From contig JAFDFT010000173.1 of assembly GCA_019309685.1 (NCBI GenBank), positions 1 through 5,785 on the forward strand: 5,785 nt of DNA, given 5' to 3'. The notes under the pieces are model-generated. The model worked only from the letters and a program-made list of their open reading frames with translations, did no database searches and was not told the DNA's origin. This document shows positions 1 through 5,785 of this stretch, piece after piece (the first letter of the stretch is position 1; each line of letters begins with the position of its first letter). A program made the position numbers and the translations under genes. This stretch comes from Deltaproteobacteria bacterium (lineage in GTDB: Bacteria > Desulfobacterota > Desulfobacteria > Desulfobacterales > JAABPS01).

Positions 1-16
1 AGTTGATACTATTATT

Positions 17-78
17 CCCCCAGCACAAACCCAGTGGTTAAACCGCCTCGGGCGGACTCGCCAACTGAGCTACTGGGG
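17..78 (-). other. tRNA-like remnant without a normal anticodon arm
   Basis: Read on the minus strand, this 62-nt stretch starts like a tRNA. A seven-base acceptor strand CCCCAGT is followed by AG and a D-arm-like CTCAGTTGGCGAG (stem CTC/GAG). It ends with GCTGGGG, which pairs with the first seven bases (one T-G wobble), plus one more G. No CCA follows. The middle is wrong for a tRNA: in place of a 17-nt anticodon arm there is a GC-rich hairpin, CCGCC-CGA-GGCGG, with a three-base loop, and the T-loop consensus TTCRA is missing. The total is about 14 nt shorter than a normal tRNA. I infer a decayed tRNA or a tRNA-derived repeat, not a working tRNA. A small mobile repeat that only resembles a tRNA is also possible. 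Confidence 0.45.
41..58. repeat. short GC-rich palindromic repeat, copy 1
   Basis: The 18 bases AACCGCCTCGGGCGGACT contain the perfect inverted repeat CCGCC/GGCGG around TCG. A near-identical copy lies at 101-118. This copy sits where the anticodon arm of the tRNA-like remnant should be. The resemblance of the two copies, including the flanking AA and ACT, suggests a dispersed family and not a chance hairpin. Function unknown. Confidence 0.55.
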
Positions 79-100
79 AAATTATATATTCAGCAGCTTC

Positions 101-118
101 AACCGCCTTGGCGGGACT
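101..118. repeat. short GC-rich palindromic repeat, copy 2
   Basis: AACCGCCTTGGCGGGACT matches copy 1 at 41-58 apart from small changes at the centre and in the run of G. The core CCGCC-TT-GGCGG can fold, and on the minus strand an outer AGCAG/CTGCT pair (92-96 with 117-121) could lengthen the stem. It lies about 75 bp beyond the aspS stop codon and might act as a 3' hairpin, but no T-run follows on the minus strand, so it is not a classical intrinsic terminator. Confidence 0.5.
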
Positions 119-191
119 GCTTGTAATTATTTGGAACACACCTGAATAATAGAGTTTTTAATGAAAGTCAAGATAAATATATGCGCCTGAC

Positions 192-1985
192 TTATGTTTT
201 ATTTTCAGTCTTTTTGATTCTCAATGCCAGTTCTTCGAGCTGTTCCCTACTGGTATCAGAAGGTGCATTGGTCAAAACACAGGCGGCCTTTTGCGTCTTG
301 GGAAAGGGAATCACATCTCGAATAGACGGCTGACCGCAAAGAATCATCACCAACCTATCAAATCCAAAGGCAATTCCGCCATGGGGAGGCGCGCCAGATT
401 CCAACGCAGACAAAAGAAATCCAAATTTTTCCTCATAGGTCTCTTTATCCATGCCAAGCGCCTTAAACACCCTTTCCTGCAACTCCCGTTGATGGATACG
501 GATACTTCCGCCGCCAATTTCTGAGCCGTTCAAAACCATGTCATAAGCCCTTGAAGTAACCGAAAGGGGATCGCTGTCTAAAAGATCGACATCAGTTTCA
601 AAAGGCGCCGTAAACGGATGATGCAGCGCTTCATAGCGTTTTTCGGTTTCATCATACTCCATCATGGGGAAATGGGTCACCCAGGTGAATTTAAATTCAT
701 CATCATTGATTAGATTAAGCCGTTTACCTAAATGGTTCCGTAAATGTCCAAGCGCTTCATTCACAACTTTCGGCTGATCCGCCACAAAGAAGACAAGATC
801 ACCAGTCTCCATGTCGATACATTTTGCTAATGCGTCTTTTTCCTCATCCGTAAAAAATTTTACAATAGGTGACTGCCATTCATTTTCTTTTACCTTTATC
901 CAGGCAAGTCCCCTGGCCCTGTATACAGAAACAAATTCCGTCAGATCGTCGATCTCTTTCCGGGTAAAATCGATACAGCCTTTAGCGTTCAGTGCCTTGA
1001 CGATGCCGCCCTTTTTAACCACATCCGCAAACACTTTAAAGCCTGATCCTTTGACGATATCTGAAATATCTTTCAGCTCAAGGCCAAAACGGATATCCGG
1101 TTTATCTAAACCAAAACGGCCAATAGCGTCTTTATATAGCAATCTTGGAAAAGGAAGTTCCAGATCTATTCCCAATATGTCTTTAAAAATCTTTGCCATG
1201 AGCCCTTCGGAAAGAGACATGATATCATCTTCACCCACAAAAGACAGTTCCATGTCTATTTGGGTAAATTCCGGCTGTCGGTCCGCCCTTAAATCTTCAT
1301 CCCTGAAGCATCTGACTATTTGATAGTATCTGTCAAAGCCCGATATCATGAGAAGCTGTTTAAATATCTGAGGAGACTGAGGCAGTGCGTAAAACTGCCC
1401 GGGATTGACCCTGCTCGGGACCAAATAGTCTCTTGCTCCCTCTGGTGTGCTTCGGGTTAAAAATGGTGTTTCCACATCTAAAAACCCATTGGCATTTAAA
1501 TACTGCCGAACGGATGCGGCGGCTTTATGTCTGAGGATAATATTTTTCTGCAGTTGATTGCGGCGCAAATCAATATGCCGATATTTAAGACGGATCGACT
1601 CAGACACATCAATCGTATCTTCGATTAAAAACGGAGGGGTTTTTGCTTCATTGAATATCTTAAGTTCAACCACGGTAACTTCAATCTCTCCGGTCGGTAA
1701 ATTCGGATTCATCATGCCTTCCGGCCGTTTATCGATTTTACCGCGAACACCCAAAACAAATTCATTTCTGATGTCATGTGCTTTTTCATGGATTTTTTCG
1801 TCCACGGTAGGATTAAAAACGACCTGGGTAATTCCTTCCCTATCCCGCAAATCCACAAATATCACGCCGCCATGATCTCTCCGCCGCTGCACCCATCCCA
1901 TGAGAACGACCTCTTTGCCGATATCATCTGAACAAAGCTCGCCGCAATGATGGGTTTTTCTCATTTCACCAAGTATATCTGACAA
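192..1985 (-). CDS. aspS: aspartyl-tRNA synthetase (bacterial type, probably non-discriminating)
   Basis: This is a cytoplasmic class II synthetase that charges tRNAAsp with aspartate. The 597 residues match the usual length of the bacterial form with a GAD insertion. In order: an N-terminal OB-fold anticodon-binding domain (about 1-125, with GWVQRRRDHGG at 30-40), motif 1 and the flipping-loop region (about 167-192), motif 2 FRDEDLRADRQPEFTQID (227-244), the GAD insertion in the middle, and motif 3 GIAFGFDRL (537-545). His38 and Gly90 occupy the positions known as His31 and Gly82 in Pseudomonas aeruginosa. Both are typical of non-discriminating AspRS, which also aspartylates tRNAAsn; that activity is inference here. 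The start is TTG at 1985, chosen because AAGGAG (1994-1999) lies 8 nt upstream. The in-frame ATG at 1964 lacks a good ribosome site, though family proteins often begin near it (MRKTHHCGEL). The gene lies downstream of hisS in the same direction, 221 bp away. Confidence 0.97.
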   Translation of the reverse strand: MSDILGEMRKTHHCGELCSDDIGKEVVLMGWVQRRRDHGGVIFVDLRDREGITQVVFNPTVDEKIHEKAHDIRNEFVLGVRGKIDKRPEGMMNPNLPTGEIEVTVVELKIFNEAKTPPFLIEDTIDVSESIRLKYRHIDLRRNQLQKNIILRHKAAASVRQYLNANGFLDVETPFLTRSTPEGARDYLVPSRVNPGQFYALPQSPQIFKQLLMISGFDRYYQIVRCFRDEDLRADRQPEFTQIDMELSFVGEDDIMSLSEGLMAKIFKDILGIDLELPFPRLLYKDAIGRFGLDKPDIRFGLELKDISDIVKGSGFKVFADVVKKGGIVKALNAKGCIDFTRKEIDDLTEFVSVYRARGLAWIKVKENEWQSPIVKFFTDEEKDALAKCIDMETGDLVFFVADQPKVVNEALGHLRNHLGKRLNLINDDEFKFTWVTHFPMMEYDETEKRYEALHHPFTAPFETDVDLLDSDPLSVTSRAYDMVLNGSEIGGGSIRIHQRELQERVFKALGMDKETYEEKFGFLLSALESGAPPHGGIAFGFDRLVMILCGQPSIRDVIPFPKTQKAACVLTNAPSDTSREQLEELALRIKKTENKT

Positions 1986-1993
1986 CTGAACAA

Positions 1994-1999
1994 CTCCTT
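1994..1999 (-). promoter_or_regulatory. ribosome binding site deciding the aspS TTG start
   Basis: The minus strand reads AAGGAG here, 8 nt before the TTG at 1985-1983. This is near-ideal Shine-Dalgarno spacing and supports the TTG start over the ATG seven codons downstream. Confidence 0.75.
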
Positions 2000-2049
2000 T
2001 TCATTTATTTATATTTTTCGGTTATCTCTGGAACTTCGTTTATCTAAGG

Positions 2050-2204
2050 TTGATAAACTCGTAAAAAGTCCGATTTAGACGGTTTCGTAAAAATTTCAAA
2101 TTCAAGGCGTGCAAATTTTGTAATCATGAGACGTACTTTTCGTACGTTGAATGATTACGAAATGCAGCACAACGCAAAAGTTGGACTTTTGACGAGACCG
2201 TCAA
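2050..2204. repeat. MITE-like palindromic intergenic repeat
   Basis: This noncoding palindrome of about 155 bp fills most of the hisS-aspS gap. Its core is centred near 2139: ACGTAC (2131-2136) pairs with GTACGT (2142-2147), and GTAATCAT (2120-2127) with ATGATTAC (2151-2158). The ends GACGGTTTCGTAAAAA (2078-2093) and TTTTGACGAGACCGTC (2187-2202) match at 14 of 16 positions when one is reverse-complemented. An extra copy of the end lies further left at 2050-2071 and matches the reverse complement of 2183-2204 at 17 of 22 positions. Such symmetry without a gene is typical of a nonautonomous mobile repeat. In RNA it would form a long hairpin just after the hisS stop codon, so it may affect 3'-end stability or readthrough into aspS. 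No target duplication is evident. Confidence 0.75.
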
Positions 2205-2206
2205 TG

Positions 2207-3460
2207 TTACAAAACAATTTTCCGAACACTGTCCACAATCCCTTCAACGGGAACCGAAACCTGTTCTTTTGTTTTCATATTTCTGAGCACAGCAGATCCT
2301 TCTTCCAGCTCTTTATCGCCAACAATCAGCACATATTCAGCCTTTAATCTGTCTGCCCGCTTCATCAATCCTTTCAATCCTCTGTTGCTAAAATCTATTT
2401 CAACACTCATTTCCGAGCTGCCTAAATCACAAGCCCATTCAAATGCCATTTCCCTGCTGTTTTCTCCAAGGGTTGCAATAAAAACATTGAGTCTTTTTTC
2501 ATACACGTCCTTTTTAAGATTAGTTATTTCCACCAGCCGATCCAGCCCAATGGCAAAACCAATAGCTGGCGTATCAGGTCCGCCAAGGATTTTTACGAGA
2601 TTATCATATCTTCCACCCCCAGCTACCGCGCTCTGAGCGCCCAAAGAACCTGTCTGGATTTCAAACGTTGTCCGGGTATAATAGTCAAGACCTCTTACCA
2701 GTCGTTTGTTTACAACAAATTCAACCTTTAATTTCTCAAGCAGATCTTTTACCTTTTCAAAGTGCTCCCGACACCCATCACATAAATGGTCCAGCGTCGC
2801 CGGAGCACCCTCCAAAGCTTCCTGACAGGAAGAGACCTTGCAGTCAAGCACTCTTAATGGATTTTTGTCTTTTCTCCGCTTGCAGTCTGAACATAATTGA
2901 TCGGTTTTGCCTGATAAAAAGGTTACCAGCGCTTCTTTGAATTTCGGCCTGCACGCAAGACACCCCAAAGAATTTATGTGCGGAGAAATATCATCAACAG
3001 ACAACTTTGAAAACAACAACATCAGCATATAAATAAGCTGTGCGTCAATAAAAGGTGATTCTACCCCAAAAACTTCCGCGTTAATCTGGTAAAATTGCCG
3101 ATACCGCCCCTTTTGCGGCCGTTCTCTTCTAAACATCGGACCGATGGTATAAAATTTCTGAATAGGGTCAACCGCGTAGAGTTTGTGCTGAATATAGGAC
3201 CGTACCGCTGAAGCTGTCGCTTCTGGCCTAAGGGTAATGAGATCTCCCTTTCTATCAGCAAATGTATACATCTCCTTTTCTACAATATCGGTATCTTCCC
3301 CGATACTTCGTGAAAAAAGTTCAGTTCGCTCTAAAATTGGAAGACGTATTTCCGAAAACCCAAAATCTTCAAAAATCATCTTGACGGTTTTCTCAATATG
3401 CTGCCAAATTTCTACTTCGTTTGGAAGTATATCTTTAAATCCTCTGATCAAATGTACCAT
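2207..3460 (-). CDS. hisS: histidyl-tRNA synthetase
   Basis: This is a cytoplasmic class II synthetase that attaches histidine to tRNAHis. The 417 residues are normal for bacterial HisRS. Visible signatures are the N-terminal RGFKDILP (6-13), TLRPEAT (77-82, motif 1 region), motif 2 with FRRERPQKGRYRQFYQ (110-125), the HisRS-specific LVRGLDYYTR (254-263), and motif 3 with AVAGGGRYDNL and GFAIGLDRL (279-309). A C-terminal anticodon-binding domain follows (about 325-417). The insertion between motif 2 and the HisRS-specific motif has eight cysteines in four pairs, CLAC, CSDC, CKVSSC and CDGC (167-230), suggesting bound zinc or another metal; that is inference. The start is ATG; AAAAGGG at 3474-3480 lies a rather long 13 nt upstream, so initiation may be modest. 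It is the first gene of an apparent hisS-aspS pair. A candidate promoter lies at 3555-3582. Confidence 0.98.
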   Translation of the reverse strand: MVHLIRGFKDILPNEVEIWQHIEKTVKMIFEDFGFSEIRLPILERTELFSRSIGEDTDIVEKEMYTFADRKGDLITLRPEATASAVRSYIQHKLYAVDPIQKFYTIGPMFRRERPQKGRYRQFYQINAEVFGVESPFIDAQLIYMLMLLFSKLSVDDISPHINSLGCLACRPKFKEALVTFLSGKTDQLCSDCKRRKDKNPLRVLDCKVSSCQEALEGAPATLDHLCDGCREHFEKVKDLLEKLKVEFVVNKRLVRGLDYYTRTTFEIQTGSLGAQSAVAGGGRYDNLVKILGGPDTPAIGFAIGLDRLVEITNLKKDVYEKRLNVFIATLGENSREMAFEWACDLGSSEMSVEIDFSNRGLKGLMKRADRLKAEYVLIVGDKELEEGSAVLRNMKTKEQVSVPVEGIVDSVRKIVL

Positions 3461-3519
3461 CTTGATATGTTTGCCCTTTTCAAAACACTTCTATTTGCAG
3501 TTCTGTTTAAGTTTCTAGA

Positions 3520-3608
3520 ACAATTTTTGGACAATTTTTGTATAATTTGATAATGTTATCGTAGTGATTATCCATTAGTCAATATTAATATTTGGCTTAA
3601 ATTGTCCA
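3520..3608. repeat. ACAATTT direct and inverted half-sites around the hisS promoter
   Basis: ACAATTTTTGG (3520-3530) is followed directly by ACAATTTTTGT (3531-3541), an 11-bp tandem pair matching at 10 of 11 positions and spaced by about one helical turn. TGGACAATTT (3528-3537) recurs as the perfect inverted copy AAATTGTCCA (3599-3608). The copies bracket the candidate hisS -35 and -10 boxes, as operator half-sites might. In an AT-rich spacer some of this could be chance, and no regulator can be named. Confidence 0.35.
3555..3582 (-). promoter_or_regulatory. candidate sigma-70-type promoter for hisS
   Basis: On the minus strand, TTGACT (3582-3577) and GATAAC (3560-3555) are separated by 16 nt, matching the consensus at 5 of 6 and 4 of 6 positions. 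Transcription would start near 3548, giving a leader of about 88 nt. This is the best pair I found upstream of hisS. Confidence 0.4.
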
Positions 3609-3792
3609 TGATTCCTATCAAAAATCAAAGTCTCCTGCTTACGGCTTTGGTTTAAGATGGATTCGTGGTATTGGATACAGGTCAAAGCATCCTGACATGT
3701 AAAGGGAATGCGCTTTGGGGAATCTGTATGCTTCAGATAAAATTCAGGCAATATCGAACCAACAATAACCGAGATCAAATAAGTTCCATTTA

Positions 3793-3820
3793 TTGATTAC
3801 CAATATAAAAAAACTATAAC
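3793..3820 (+). promoter_or_regulatory. candidate sigma-70-type promoter for the DUF2520-kinase pair
   Basis: TTGATT (3793-3798) and TATAAC (3815-3820), 16 nt apart, match the -35 and -10 consensus at 4 of 6 and 5 of 6 positions. The start of transcription would be near 3827, leaving a short leader of about 23 nt that contains the strong ribosome site. Confidence 0.45.
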
Positions 3821-3838
3821 CGTTTTCAGTAATCTTCC

Positions 3839-3845
3839 AGGAGGT
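3839..3845 (+). promoter_or_regulatory. strong ribosome binding site of the DUF2520 gene
   Basis: AGGAGGT is a near-perfect Shine-Dalgarno sequence. The AGGAGG core ends 5 nt before the ATG at 3850 and fixes that start codon. It is clearly stronger than the site in front of hisS. Confidence 0.8.
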
Positions 3846-3849
3846 AATT

Positions 3850-4725
3850 ATGAAACCATCTTTTGCCATTGTAGGGTGCGGTAGAGTAGGAAAAGCGCTT
3901 GGAAAGCATCTTCAATCCGTCGGCTACAGCCTTACCGGTATCTCAACACAAAGCATGGATTCTGCTGAAAAGGCCGCCAGTATTATTGGTACAAAGAATT
4001 TTACGAGTCATTCATGGGAAATAACCAAAAATGCTGATATTGTTTTTATTACAACGCCTGACGGGGTCATCGCTGACGTTTGTACTCAACTCGCCAAAAA
4101 CAAAGGCTTTAAAAGCGACGCTGTGGTTCTTCACTGCAGCGGAGCCCACCCTTCAACTATTTTATCATCAGCCCTGGAATGTGGAACAAATATTGGTTCT
4201 ATGCATCCGCTCCAAAGTTTTTCCGCGGAAAGTTCAGGAAATACATTTGAAGGTATTGTGATTTCAGTAGAAGGAGATGAAAAAGCCGTTACAGTCGCCA
4301 CTCAAATATCAAATGATCTGGGCTCAAACTGTTTAACCATAAAAACAGATAGTAAAATCCTATACCATGCCGCTGCCGTTGTCGCTTGCAATTACCTTGT
4401 CGCATTACAGGATGCCGCGTTCAAATTAATGGAAAAAGCGGGAATATCTAAAGACGATGTGTTCGCGGTCTTGTCCCCTCTCATCTCAGGCACGCTGTCT
4501 AATATCGAAAAATCCGGTACAATTAAATCGCTCACCGGCCCTATCGCCCGTGGGGATATTGAAACCATTACAAGACACATCAACGGAATCAACGATAAGG
4601 CGCCTGAAATTCTCAGCCTTTATAACGCATTGGGTCTTTACACTATCGGCCTGGCAAAGGCTGGTGGAACCATAACAGACATCAAAGCCCAAGAACTGAA
4701 TAATCTGCTGGGCCAAACAAAATGA
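3850..4725 (+). CDS. Rossmann-like, DUF2520 domain protein (putative NAD(P)-dependent oxidoreductase)
   Basis: The 291-residue protein has the layout of the Rossmann-like plus DUF2520 family, distantly related to ketopantoate reductase and 6-phosphogluconate dehydrogenase folds. The N-terminal part (about 1-125) holds the dinucleotide-binding loop GCGRVG (9-14), a strand ending in VFITTPD (65-71), then LHCSGAHP (94-101) and the family-like SMHPLQSF (117-124). The C-terminal helical DUF2520 part includes YHAAAVVACNYL (172-183) and LTGPIARGD (228-236). His119, His173 and Asn181 are plausible active-site residues by position, but this is inference. No acidic residue is obvious after the second strand (GISTQS), which would fit NADP better than NAD. 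No signal peptide or membrane segment is apparent, so it should be cytoplasmic. Substrate and pathway are unknown. The TGA stop overlaps the next ATG (ATGA), making it the first gene of a coupled pair. Confidence 0.88.
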   Translation: MKPSFAIVGCGRVGKALGKHLQSVGYSLTGISTQSMDSAEKAASIIGTKNFTSHSWEITKNADIVFITTPDGVIADVCTQLAKNKGFKSDAVVLHCSGAHPSTILSSALECGTNIGSMHPLQSFSAESSGNTFEGIVISVEGDEKAVTVATQISNDLGSNCLTIKTDSKILYHAAAVVACNYLVALQDAAFKLMEKAGISKDDVFAVLSPLISGTLSNIEKSGTIKSLTGPIARGDIETITRHINGINDKAPEILSLYNALGLYTIGLAKAGGTITDIKAQELNNLLGQTK

Positions 4726-5567
4726 TAAAAAAATTATTTCATGACTTTCATTACCTTAGGGATGGAAATTTCAGGTGGTGTTACTCGGATAAAATCTATC
4801 TTCCTCTTATCAGGAAAATTTCTCATGAATTTGAAAATATGCTAATCGAAAAATCATCTTCGAAGCACAGCCATATTTCATTTTCTTATGATCATCCGTT
4901 TACCTGCCCAGCACCTGTATTTCTTAAGATCCAACATGCTCGGCATATCAAACAAAAAATAAAGGAAACCCTTGGATTAAAACATAAATATTACGGATAT
5001 CGGTTTGGTATTGCGGAAGTTCTCAACCTGTTAAAAGCGAAAAAAACCGGCATCAACTGTCCTGATATTTACGCGATTGGAGAAGTCCGAAAAGGGCTTC
5101 TTATTGATTCGTATATCGTCATACTTGAGTATCTTTCTGAGTACGAAACCCTTTCTGACGCGCTTGATGAAGCTGAAACAGATTCCGCAAAACAAAAATT
5201 ATTAGATAAAACAGCCTCCGTCATAAACGATCTCTTTAGTAATGGAATCTTTCACAGCGACTTCAGTTCAAAAAATATTATGTTTTCTCCCATAAAAGAA
5301 AATACATACAAAGTTGTCGATTTTGAGTACATCCGCTTCCTGTCGGAGCCAAACGTCTCCCTGCTGGCATTTCTGCTTGGTTATCTTTATAAAAAATGGT
5401 GCAGGAGGTTTATTGAAGAAAAAATGTATGACAGGTGGGCCTACGAGCTTATTAAGCGCTTTCCCAACACATGTGATGACAAAGATGTAAAAACCTTATA
5501 CGAACAATCAAAAAATCAGTATTTTTCACGTAGACAAATTATTGCGCTTGTTGACTCTGTAACTTAA
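4722..5567 (+). CDS. WaaP/InaA-like kinase (LPS kinase superfamily, protein-kinase fold)
   Basis: The 281-residue protein has the small-kinase pattern of the Kdo/heptose (WaaP, InaA) group. Lys69 in PVFLKIQ is the likely ATP-binding lysine, Glu99 in the following helix its partner, and GINCPDIYAIGEV (110-122) resembles the family's segment on going from the N- to the C-lobe. The catalytic loop is HSDFSSKN (178-185, with Asp180 and Asn185), and Asp200 in VVDFEYIRF is the metal-binding aspartate of the DFG-like motif. All key residues are present, so it should be active. Known relatives phosphorylate lipopolysaccharide sugars at the inner face of the cytoplasmic membrane; the substrate here cannot be read from sequence. 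Other phosphotransferases of the same fold are possible. No strong ribosome site precedes the ATG, which overlaps the upstream stop by 4 bp, so translation is probably coupled to the DUF2520 gene. No clear terminator follows. Confidence 0.72.
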   Translation: MIKKLFHDFHYLRDGNFRWCYSDKIYLPLIRKISHEFENMLIEKSSSKHSHISFSYDHPFTCPAPVFLKIQHARHIKQKIKETLGLKHKYYGYRFGIAEVLNLLKAKKTGINCPDIYAIGEVRKGLLIDSYIVILEYLSEYETLSDALDEAETDSAKQKLLDKTASVINDLFSNGIFHSDFSSKNIMFSPIKENTYKVVDFEYIRFLSEPNVSLLAFLLGYLYKKWCRRFIEEKMYDRWAYELIKRFPNTCDDKDVKTLYEQSKNQYFSRRQIIALVDSVT

Positions 5568-5692
5568 TACCTGAATCTTTAATGTATTTGGTTGTTGCGA
5601 AAGTTCAGCTTATCCTGGGCTTGTTCTCTGTTTAGTGGAGATAATGCCTGTTTTCGAAAGGGCATATCTAAGTTCATATTCAGATATTTTTT

Positions 5693-5774
5693 GGTGACCC
5701 AATATTTAGGGTTTTTGCAAATCAGTTCATTTGACCTCCAAAAGAGTTTCTTAAATCCCAAATATTGGATCACC
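5693..5774. repeat. long imperfect inverted repeat at window end
   Basis: Two 22-nt arms, 5693-5714 (beginning GGTGACCCAATATTT) and 5753-5774 (ending AATATTGGATCACC), are complementary at 19 of 22 positions around a 38-nt spacer. A smaller hairpin CAAAT/ATTTG (5718-5722 with 5729-5733) lies in the spacer. No T-run follows in the window, so it is not an ordinary terminator of the kinase gene. It could be a MITE-like element or the end of a mobile element cut off by the window edge. The 64-codon minus-strand frame across it is not convincing as a gene. Confidence 0.65.
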
Positions 5775-5785
5775 TTCGACTCAAA

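Larger units (their letters stand above)
3461..3849. other. divergent intergenic region with promoters and AT-rich repeats
   Basis: This 389-bp gap separates hisS (minus) from the DUF2520 gene (plus). The hisS-proximal side (about 3519-3608) is AT-rich and holds the candidate hisS promoter, ACAATTT-type repeats, and a perfect 12-bp palindrome AATATTAATATT (3581-3592). The far end (3793-3849) holds the candidate promoter and ribosome site of the plus-strand pair. Between about 3610 and 3790 I see no convincing gene, RNA or repeat. A 67-codon open frame on the minus strand there has a TTG start, no clear ribosome site and no recognisable motif. Confidence 0.6.

Noticed and set aside
17..78. A functional tRNA gene on the minus strand
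   Set aside because: The acceptor and D-arm resemble a tRNA, but there is no 7-nt anticodon loop and no T-loop consensus, and it is only 62 nt long.
101..118. Rho-independent terminator for aspS
   Set aside because: The hairpin is GC-rich, but on the minus strand it is followed by TTGAAGC and not a T-run.
811..1323. A 170-residue plus-strand frame within aspS
   Set aside because: It is wholly antisense to well-conserved aspS, is rich in Ser and Pro as such shadow frames often are, and has no domain signature.
2126..2347. A 73-residue plus-strand frame across the repeat and the hisS 3' end
   Set aside because: It starts inside the palindromic repeat and then runs antisense to hisS; it shows no independent evidence of coding.
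3527..3554. A plus-strand promoter TTGGAC-16-GATAAT
   Set aside because: The boxes are acceptable, but they lie about 300 bp before the nearest plus-strand gene and overlap the hisS promoter region; a closer promoter at 3793-3820 explains that gene better.
3575..3778. A 67-residue minus-strand protein upstream of hisS
   Set aside because: It has a TTG start, no good ribosome site, no recognisable motif, and it runs over the candidate hisS promoter.
5579..5773. A 64-residue minus-strand protein or transposase remnant at the window end
   Set aside because: The frame begins at GTG inside the inverted repeat and runs through both arms. The translation shows no recognisable domain or catalytic motif.

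Overview
This window looks like ordinary chromosome from a Gram-negative bacterium of moderately low G+C, most likely a deltaproteobacterium (Desulfobacterota, perhaps Desulfobacterales). That placement is inference. It rests on the style of the two synthetases, a WaaP/InaA-like kinase of the kind found in LPS-bearing cells, and intergenic palindromic repeats of a sort I associate with that group. No database search was possible.

Layout. Two aminoacyl-tRNA synthetase genes lie on the minus strand: hisS (3460 to 2207), then aspS (1985 to 192). The 221 bp between them hold a palindromic, MITE-like repeat that stops two bases short of the hisS stop codon. Past the end of aspS, bases 17-118 hold a 62-nt tRNA-like remnant with no proper anticodon arm, and two copies of a short GC-rich palindrome, one of them inside the remnant. 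A 389-bp divergent intergenic region (3461-3849) follows hisS on its upstream side. It has candidate promoters for both directions and repeated ACAATTT half-sites around the hisS promoter. On the plus strand, a Rossmann/DUF2520 dehydrogenase-like gene (3850-4725) overlaps a WaaP/InaA-like kinase gene (4722-5567) by 4 bp. The last 218 bp are noncoding as far as I can see and contain a strong 22-bp inverted repeat at 5693-5774.

How the genes work together. hisS and aspS supply His-tRNA and Asp-tRNA. The AspRS carries the His and Gly residues typical of non-discriminating enzymes, which predicts that it also makes Asp-tRNAAsn for amidation by GatCAB, encoded elsewhere. The two plus-strand genes look translationally coupled. 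Their joint role is unknown: one should bind a nicotinamide cofactor, the other should phosphorylate a sugar, lipid or similar substrate.

The coding content is mostly housekeeping. The least explained material is the set of intergenic palindromes and the DUF2520/kinase pair. I see no defence system, CRISPR array, phage gene or intact transposase.
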